From Bacillota bacterium (GTDB taxonomy: Bacteria; Bacillota; Clostridia; DSM-8532): DNA of 64,000 nucleotides. A model generated the notes under the pieces. It did no database searches, was not told where the DNA came from, and saw nothing but the letters and a program-made list of their open reading frames with translations. A program made the position numbers and the translations under genes. Positions within the stretch are counted from its first letter, which is position 1. Every line of letters begins with the position of its first letter. The DNA lies in contig JAEZLR010000011.1 in NCBI GenBank assembly GCA_023415205.1, positions 1 through 64,000 of the forward strand, in the 5' to 3' direction. Shown piece after piece: positions 59,059 through 64,000 of this stretch.

Positions 59059-61013
59059 ATCTCTGTTTCTCTCTCATATACGTCGTAGCCGCAATACTCC
59101 AGGATTCTGCTGATATTTTTTACTTGCTCATAATCCAATTGCTGGAATGTGGGATGCTGATTAAAGTGGCGGGTCACTTCCTCCAATTCATCCCATGAAA
59201 CCAGACATGCATGGCGTCTATTTTTAAGATCCTTTGCCTTTTTGGCCTCCCCCGTACGGCTTAAGGGCCAGCTCGACCAACCCGAGGCATAATGGAAGGC
59301 ATTCCACCGCAGGTGCTCCTGCCTTGCCAGATTGTCCAGCCTTTCCCCTTGAAGATAATCGTTCAAGGCCACAGGGGATTTTTTTCCTCCCCCGTCAGCC
59401 TTACTTTTTCCTTTTTCAAACATTTCAAGCCCTAATAACCTGAGTTTGGTGGCAATGTTAGCCGCAGCTGATCGGTTGGATTCCTTGGTGAAGCTGTCTA
59501 GCGATCTCCAGTTGTCGGCGGGCTCTATATGGTAGATTGAATTAAAAAGAGCGTTCATTTGCCGTGCCATACGGTCCATACTCTCATTAATAATAATACT
59601 TTCGGTGAAAATATCGGCGTTCCGTCCAAAGAATCGGAGGTTGGGCAGGTTTTCCGAGACCCTGAAATGCTCAAAGTCCTCCTGAACGCGGATATGTACG
59701 GCAATGATGGGTTGTATGGGCAGGTTACTTCGTTTAACCAGCCTTTGAATTTCAATAGCCGTTTCCATGTTGGTTTGATCATCGCCCAGGCAGACCACAA
59801 TATATTGGATGGATGCAATATTCTCCTGAAGTATTTTATAAAACGCCTCGGAGCCTGGCTCCGTCTCATAAGTCTCTATTTTGTAATTGCCGCTGATTTC
59901 GGGATATTTGTTAAAGAGATGCCCCTTTTTCCGGTTCATGGCCTGATCGGTCAATAGAGCTCTATACTCTCCTCCGATAAACTGTCCCAGATAGATGCTC
60001 TTTCTCAAGATCTCCACCCCTGTGGGATCCAGCCCGGCCATAAACAGAGTAAAACCTGAGCAAGCTTTGGCCTTAACGGTATCCATGGGAACCACATCGT
60101 GAATGGGGTAGGAATGAAAAAGCTGACGCGCCGTGATATCCGGAAGACTGAAGACCTTAAATTCATGATGGGTCGAATTCTTTTCGTTCATGGCCTCCAG
60201 AGTTTTTTCTATTCCCTCGTCCCGGGTATTGATGTAAAAATGAAGGTTTTCATTTCCATGGCCGTTCTTAGGCGTTTGAGCAAAAAGGCGGTATACCGTC
60301 TGTACATTTTGATTGTCTCCATCGGAGAGTGCAAAAATATGCATCTCCCTTTTAAGGAGCCGTGTGGGTATTCTTAGCTGCTTGAGACTTTCAAGCTGCT
60401 CCCAATCATAATCTAAAAGAATAAAGGACTCCTCCCGGAGCTTTCCCACAAGATCTCCGTCATTTTCCCGATCTTTAAGATCTTCCACAACCATAAAGCA
60501 GCGGGAGTCAGAGCTTTCCTTTAAGCTTTTGATCAGGCTTTCAGTGGCTTCATTGAGACCTAGAAAAATATAGACCTGCTTGGCATTGGCCATCATCAGC
60601 TTTAAGCGGGATAGGAATTTCATACCTAAAAAAGATAGTACGGCCATGACGGTCAGCATGGCACCAAGGGTGTGAAATAAGCTTGAAAGAAGCAGATACA
60701 GTGCATTGGATTGAAGAGAAACATTAACGCTCCCCAAATCACTCTCCATGATAAATATTCTGCATGTACTGAATAGGGCTCTTAGGGTCACCGACCATAC
60801 ATCGAGAGGTTGGGCAGCATCCGTTGGCATATAGCCAATGGTATAGAGCACAAGGCCACCCAGGACTGTGAGTATGGCCATTGGTATTTTGAGCCGGTCA
60901 AAGGCTTGGCGAAACCGGGCCATAATCAAGCAGCAAAGGAGGATGACCACCAGGGATAGAAGAACGGATAGGGCTGATAAAGGAAATAGCATGTTATGCA
61001 ACCTCTCAGTCAT
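59055..61013 (-). CDS. Membrane protein with two Rossmann-type (TrkA-N/RCK-like) domains and a C-terminal RyR domain
   Basis: A 652-residue protein. Four hydrophobic segments in the first 145 residues (LLSLVVILLCCLIMARF, then TVLGGLVLYTIGYM and others) give the membrane part. Two Rossmann-like domains follow: one near 147-300 (KQVYIFLGLNEATESLIKSL), one near 318-490 (GFTLFMAGLDPTGVEILRKS). The last 91 residues are a RyR domain (LARQEHLRWNAFHYASGW, ACLVSWDELEE). Bacterial RyR domains are thought to bind nucleotide-like ligands. The plan resembles CASTOR/POLLUX-type channels gated by cytosolic sensors. A half PII frame overlaps its stop codon. Confidence 0.75.
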   Translation of the reverse strand: MTERLHNMLFPLSALSVLLSLVVILLCCLIMARFRQAFDRLKIPMAILTVLGGLVLYTIGYMPTDAAQPLDVWSVTLRALFSTCRIFIMESDLGSVNVSLQSNALYLLLSSLFHTLGAMLTVMAVLSFLGMKFLSRLKLMMANAKQVYIFLGLNEATESLIKSLKESSDSRCFMVVEDLKDRENDGDLVGKLREESFILLDYDWEQLESLKQLRIPTRLLKREMHIFALSDGDNQNVQTVYRLFAQTPKNGHGNENLHFYINTRDEGIEKTLEAMNEKNSTHHEFKVFSLPDITARQLFHSYPIHDVVPMDTVKAKACSGFTLFMAGLDPTGVEILRKSIYLGQFIGGEYRALLTDQAMNRKKGHLFNKYPEISGNYKIETYETEPGSEAFYKILQENIASIQYIVVCLGDDQTNMETAIEIQRLVKRSNLPIQPIIAVHIRVQEDFEHFRVSENLPNLRFFGRNADIFTESIIINESMDRMARQMNALFNSIYHIEPADNWRSLDSFTKESNRSAAANIATKLRLLGLEMFEKGKSKADGGGKKSPVALNDYLQGERLDNLARQEHLRWNAFHYASGWSSWPLSRTGEAKKAKDLKNRRHACLVSWDELEEVTRHFNQHPTFQQLDYEQVKNISRILEYCGYDVYERETEI

Positions 61014-61101
61014 TCATGTTGGAATAGCTCCAAATAAAGGAGTATCAGCAGAATTCATATTAACATAAATTGCCTTCGAATGACAATGACGAGATAGGTT
61101 T

Positions 61102-61586
61102 CTAGAGTCCAAAGCTGCCCTGCTCCCACTGTATAGACCCTTGAGCTCCCTTGATGATGTCCTCCATCCTGTAAAGGAGCCCGTGATGTTCGCACCTTTC
61201 TTTGAAGGCGTCAAGTAGGCTTTCATAGCGAGGGCTTCTGCATTCATAAAGCTCTCCGTATACCTTGGCATAGTTCTCCTTCAAGCCGGCAAAATGCTTG
61301 TCCAGCCCTCTGAAGAAAAACTCTCTCTGTCCGGTACGCAGGGTAACGCCAAACCAGGGATAGATATAGCTGGCTCCGTTATCTGCCGCAAGGTCAAGTA
61401 ATTCCAGGCTATTGCCTTAAAGGCAACGGTGTCAAAGTCGTCAACATGGTAGCATTCACTACGGGAATCGCAGTAAATACATCCAAAGGTACAGCCTCTA
61501 TAGAGATTCATGGTGTATCTGACATCAAACCAGAAGCCGGGGTCTTTATTGGTAGTCAAGAGTCTTTTTGCTGTTATTTCTCTCAT
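61102..61586 (-). pseudogene. SPL-like radical SAM gene with an out-of-frame internal deletion
   Basis: The first frame (from 61586) reads TTNKDPGFWFDVRYTMNLYR and the CxxxCxxC site in RGCTFGCIYCDSRSECY, followed by VDDFDTVAF; it then departs near 61415. A second frame resumes LLDLAADNGASYIYPWFGVT and continues QREFFFRGLDKHFAGL through a normal C terminus to a stop at 61102. Intact relatives of about 290 residues have around 120 residues between these blocks. So the middle is missing and the halves are out of frame. The start ATG has a site with GGAGACACTTTTT. No active enzyme is expected. Confidence 0.82.
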
Positions 61587-61663
61587 AAAAAGTGTCTCCC
61601 TGTTTTCTCTTAACCATTATAACCCATCAAATATGACGACAGGCCTTCATATTTAACGCTAAC

Positions 61664-62050
61664 TTACACAAGCCATCCTTTTGCTAACTCTGCATCTAAG
61701 AAATAGGCTTTGGGAATAGATTTTTCTTTGAGGGTTTTTACGAGTATACGGTTGAACCTCCACTTTGTTATGCCCCGTAAACCAATAAATGCAATTTTGT
61801 AAACATGTTCGTGGAATCGAGTAATGCTCTCTGCGATCAATTTTATGGTAGAGCTATCTAATCTGTTTTCGTCTACGTTATACCATATTCTAAATTGAGT
61901 GGGTCTGGACAAAAGCTCCGTTTCTATTTCTGATAAACGGTTCAGCAAAGCCTTTGTATCCGTCCTGTAACCGTCCAGGTGACAACAATGGATCTCACAA
62001 AGATGATATGACAAAATAATAATTGGGGTCTTCGATCCTCTGGCTATCAT
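61664..62050 (-). CDS. Unrecognised 128-residue protein in the PadR unit
   Basis: An alpha/beta protein of 128 residues without membrane helices or a signal. It has hydrophobic strands (TPIIILSYHLCEI, RIWYNVDENRL, YKIAFIGLRGITKWRF), giving a pattern like STAS or SpoIIAA-like domains, but no diagnostic motif. GAGGGGGAATGAAAAT precedes the ATG at 62050, four bases after the PadR stop, so the two genes are co-transcribed and it is probably a target of PadR. Function unknown. Confidence 0.65.
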   Translation of the reverse strand: MIARGSKTPIIILSYHLCEIHCCHLDGYRTDTKALLNRLSEIETELLSRPTQFRIWYNVDENRLDSSTIKLIAESITRFHEHVYKIAFIGLRGITKWRFNRILVKTLKEKSIPKAYFLDAELAKGWLV

Positions 62051-62054
62051 ATTT

Positions 62055-62597
62055 TCATTCCCCCTCAATGAGTTGAGATAACGGTTTTTGCATGCGGATG
62101 TGTTGGCACCACTGAATAGTCCTTTGTGTTATGCAAATTCCATAGTAGAGCGTTGATAGTTTATAGTAAACGGCGTCTTTGCCTTCAATTTTTTTAAAGT
62201 CCCTTTCTAAGTCTCGGAGTTTCTTTAAGTAATCTATGTTATTGATTTCATATTTTAATAATTGACGTTGACGAATTTCAGCGGGTAGGTTATCAAAGAA
62301 ATAAACCTTTGCCAGGTGAGTATTTGTTCCTTCAAAGATATCCATTGGCGCAGAAAGCCATTCATAAAACTGCCGCTTTCCTTCCTCAGTAATGCGATAA
62401 AATATTTTTTGTCTGCCACCTTGTGGATGCTCATAAGTGGTTAACCAGCCATTTCGAGTCAGTTTTTTTAAGGCTGGATACAAACTTCCAAAACTGGCTT
62501 TATAAAAAACACCGATACCTTTCTCTATCCTTTTCTTTATGTCATAACCTGTTAAATCACCTTCTAATACCATACCTAGAGCGATAGAGGCGAGCAT
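62055..62597 (-). CDS. PadR family transcriptional regulator
   Basis: A 180-residue regulator: winged helix (residues 1-80, IALGMVLEGDLTGYDIKKRI and SFGSLYPALKKLTRNGWLTT) and a C-terminal dimerisation helix domain of the Vir_act_alpha_C kind (about 90-175). An 8-bp inverted repeat overlaps the -10 box of its own promoter, suggesting autorepression. It is followed by the unknown gene at 61664. The ligand cannot be predicted. ATG after CGGAGGAACTTTAT. Confidence 0.9.
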   Translation of the reverse strand: MLASIALGMVLEGDLTGYDIKKRIEKGIGVFYKASFGSLYPALKKLTRNGWLTTYEHPQGGRQKIFYRITEEGKRQFYEWLSAPMDIFEGTNTHLAKVYFFDNLPAEIRQRQLLKYEINNIDYLKKLRDLERDFKKIEGKDAVYYKLSTLYYGICITQRTIQWCQHIRMQKPLSQLIEGE

Positions 62598-62614
62598 ATA
62601 AAGTTCCTCCGCTT

Positions 62615-62660
62615 ATATATCTTTTAGATATATTCTATCGCTATATTTTTGGGTTGTCAA
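62615..62660 (-). promoter_or_regulatory. PadR promoter and inverted-repeat operator
   Basis: On the minus strand TTGACA (62660-62655), 17 bases and TAGAAT (62637-62632). ATATATCT and AGATATAT (62615-62633), separated by three bases, form a perfect inverted repeat that overlaps the -10 box. This is where an autoregulating PadR protein would bind. Confidence 0.65.
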
Positions 62661-62968
62661 ATAACGGAAATATTAAAAAGGGTACAAAAAAAACACGCCC
62701 ACTGCGTGCCTACATTTTCTCACACGATCCTTTAGTAATAGAACGTAAAAAGCCTTACTTTATACAAAGGCCATTTTGCATACTCAATAAGTCTTTTAAA
62801 GCCAGCTATGAAATTAGTTCCTCATCACCTCATAACTTAATATACTCATCAATTGAACAACTCCTTTCAAAAGAAAATCCTGTATGATCATGGAACCATC
62901 AAATATGAGGCTTCCATGATATTTCTACGCCTTTGCAGTAATGTTTGTCAATAACGTTATATGCGGCT
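62661..62968. other. Gene-poor spacer of about 300 bp
   Basis: No credible gene was found. A 77-codon plus-strand frame lacks a ribosome binding site. On the minus strand AAAGGAG and ATG precede a short frame (MSILSYEVMRN) that stops at once, and a neighbouring frame reads FIAGFKRLIEYAKWPLYKV without a start; this may be a decayed gene but cannot be named. Confidence 0.4.
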
Positions 62969-63361
62969 CTATGCCTTCCGTCGGTAAATATAAGCCCCCT
63001 CAGCCGGTTCAAAACCAAGAGACCTGTAAAAGTCCTCATTTTCGGCATCAGCCCTTAGTATTGTGGTGACCTGAGGGTTATGCTCAAGGATGCGAGTCAC
63101 CATTTCCTTGCCGATACCCTGGCCCCTGTATTCCTTATCGACCACAACATTGTTTATCTGAGCGTTATAGGCCTCACCGGAGGTCAGTCGCGCAAATCCC
63201 ACCATGTAATCAAAATCCCAGGCGGTGAGTACACATTGGGAATTCTCCACCATTTTGCAGAGCCTCAGAAAATCCTGTGTCTTATCTTCCCACCCGGCTT
63301 CTGTAAACATCTCTATAAGACGGATATAGTCAAGTTCTTTGTCCTCACGGTATTTAATCAT
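62969..63361 (-). CDS. GNAT family N-acetyltransferase
   Basis: A 130-residue acetyl-CoA-dependent transferase with the GNAT core: NNVVVDKEYRGQGIGKEMV (motif A, acetyl-CoA loop RGQGIG near residue 75), and NEDFYRSLGFEP with the C-terminal Tyr. The substrate is unknown. GAGGGGGATTCT before the ATG at 63361 decides the start over an upstream ATG seven codons earlier. Monocistronic. Confidence 0.88.
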   Translation of the reverse strand: MIKYREDKELDYIRLIEMFTEAGWEDKTQDFLRLCKMVENSQCVLTAWDFDYMVGFARLTSGEAYNAQINNVVVDKEYRGQGIGKEMVTRILEHNPQVTTILRADAENEDFYRSLGFEPAEGAYIYRRKA

Positions 63362-63580
63362 AGAATCCCCCTCATTACTCATTCATTACCCCTAATTGGA
63401 AAAAGGAAACCGCTGTTTTCTCCGAAAAAAAGCGGCTATGCACCATCCACACAACACCCTGCATATTTATGATATGCCATAAAGCTTCCCTCGTAAAGAA
63501 GATTGAAGCTTTTTCATTTAATTGGTTTTCCACAAGAATGAAGGACCTTACCTCCTCTACACCAGCCACTTGAAAGCGTT

Positions 63581-64000
63581 CTATGCTCTATCTGATCGTT
63601 CTCCCCCTCTTTGAACCCCCTTGACAATCTCTACAATGGGAATGATGGAAAAGCTAATACCAATGGTCCACAACCATTGAAAACCATTGAGCTGAACCAC
63701 CTTGAAAATGGGGTTTAGAACGGGCAGTACAATGACCGAAAGCTGGAGTATGGCGGCTATGGCTGCTGCCCCTGCCACATAGGGATTGGTCAGCACCCCG
63801 ATTTTCAAGAGGGATTCATGGACGGATCGGGTATTAAAGGCATGAAAGAGCTGAATCAAACCTAAAACGGCAAAAGCCATGGTAATGCCTGCCTGGTCGG
63901 ATGCCCCTATCCCCACGTTGGCTCCCAGATAAAACGCCAACAGAGTCAGGAGACCCTCAATAATGCCTTGGTAGATAATACTGATACCCACACCCTCTGA
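63581..64000 (-). CDS. Cation-transporting P-type ATPase, C-terminal part (runs off the window)
   Basis: The frame is open to the window edge; 140 codons are visible. It shows the C-terminal membrane helices of a PMCA/SERCA-like calcium or other cation ATPase: SEGVGISIIYQGIIEGLLTL, MAFAVLGLIQLFHAFNTRS, NPYVAGAAAIAAILQLSVIV and the closing FSIIPIVEIVKG. The sequence AFAVLGLIQLFHAFNTRS is typical of type IIA Ca2+ ATPases. The catalytic domains lie outside the window. A weak hairpin near 63482-63512 may end the transcript. Confidence 0.85.
   Translation of the reverse strand, partial: SEGVGISIIYQGIIEGLLTLLAFYLGANVGIGASDQAGITMAFAVLGLIQLFHAFNTRSVHESLLKIGVLTNPYVAGAAAIAAILQLSVIVLPVLNPIFKVVQLNGFQWLWTIGISFSIIPIVEIVKGVQRGGERSDRA

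Noticed and set aside
62654..62887. 77-codon plus-strand frame
   Set aside because: No ribosome binding site, it starts within the -35 region of the PadR promoter and has no recognisable domain.
1..64000. CRISPR array, tRNA, rRNA, insertion sequence or integron
   Set aside because: No regularly spaced repeats, cloverleaf, rRNA segments, transposase frames or terminal inverted repeats with duplications were recognised on either strand by eye. A tRNAscan and ISfinder run would settle this.

Overview
The window looks like a chromosomal segment of an anaerobic, endospore-forming member of the Clostridia (Firmicutes). The evidence is a GerA/GerB/GerC germinant-receptor operon, a GerW (YtfJ) sporulation gene, the SCIFF peptide with its radical SAM maturase, T-box and L10-leader regulation, SLH and LytR-CpsA-Psr envelope proteins, a 4Fe-4S ferredoxin, strong AGGAGG ribosome binding sites and frequent TTG/GTG starts. 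No rRNA, tRNA, CRISPR array, insertion sequence or prophage was recognised. The species cannot be named from the sequence.

Layout. 1-8 kb: a WYL regulator, a small membrane protein, an SLC45-type MFS transporter, DUF503, a response regulator-PP2C phosphatase, a decayed sensor kinase, an RluA-type pseudouridine synthase and a phenylacetate-CoA ligase behind a T-box whose probable specifier is UUC (Phe). 8-16 kb: a PH-like protein; a lipoprotein and a zinc-ribbon membrane protein with related outer domains; a tandem PII protein with a double DUF1538 permease; an ECF sigma, soluble zinc anti-sigma, DUF2953 and GerW operon; a papain-like hydrolase; a TraB/GumN lipoprotein. 16-25 kb: an SLH protein, two-component system and FtsX-type ABC exporter in one run, with an inverted-repeat operator before the ABC genes, then a divergent LCP protein and a ferredoxin. 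25-31 kb: the germinant receptor operon, including a 53-residue two-helix protein translationally coupled to the C subunit. 31-43 kb: TetR and a divergent heterodimeric ABC exporter, an ABC-F protein, DUF2207 and GT-C-like membrane proteins, split purine enzymes (standalone AICAR transformylase plus PurO-type IMP cyclohydrolase) and a DJ-1 protein.

43.6-49.3 kb: a good promoter is followed by a leader of about 340 nt holding a possible 7-codon leader peptide and two intrinsic terminators, each with a competing upstream pairing. It precedes a MutS2-like ATPase without the Smr domain, an ABC-2 exporter (ATPase and two permeases) and a hypothetical membrane protein. This is the best candidate here for an undescribed regulated system; a response to translation inhibitors is a testable inference, not shown by the sequence. 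49-57 kb: an SLC13-like permease, then rpmG-secE-nusG-rplK-rplA-rplJ-rplL with the L10 leader, then secDF. 57-64 kb: a gamma-carbonic-anhydrase-like protein, SCIFF and its maturase, a membrane-Rossmann-RyR protein with a half PII domain overlapping its stop codon, a broken SPL-like radical SAM gene, a PadR unit, a GNAT acetyltransferase and the 3' end of a P-type ATPase that runs off the window.

Three loci (about 5.6, 59.06 and 61.4 kb) look like short genes left by internal or N-terminal deletions, so gene decay is visible among otherwise intact housekeeping genes.
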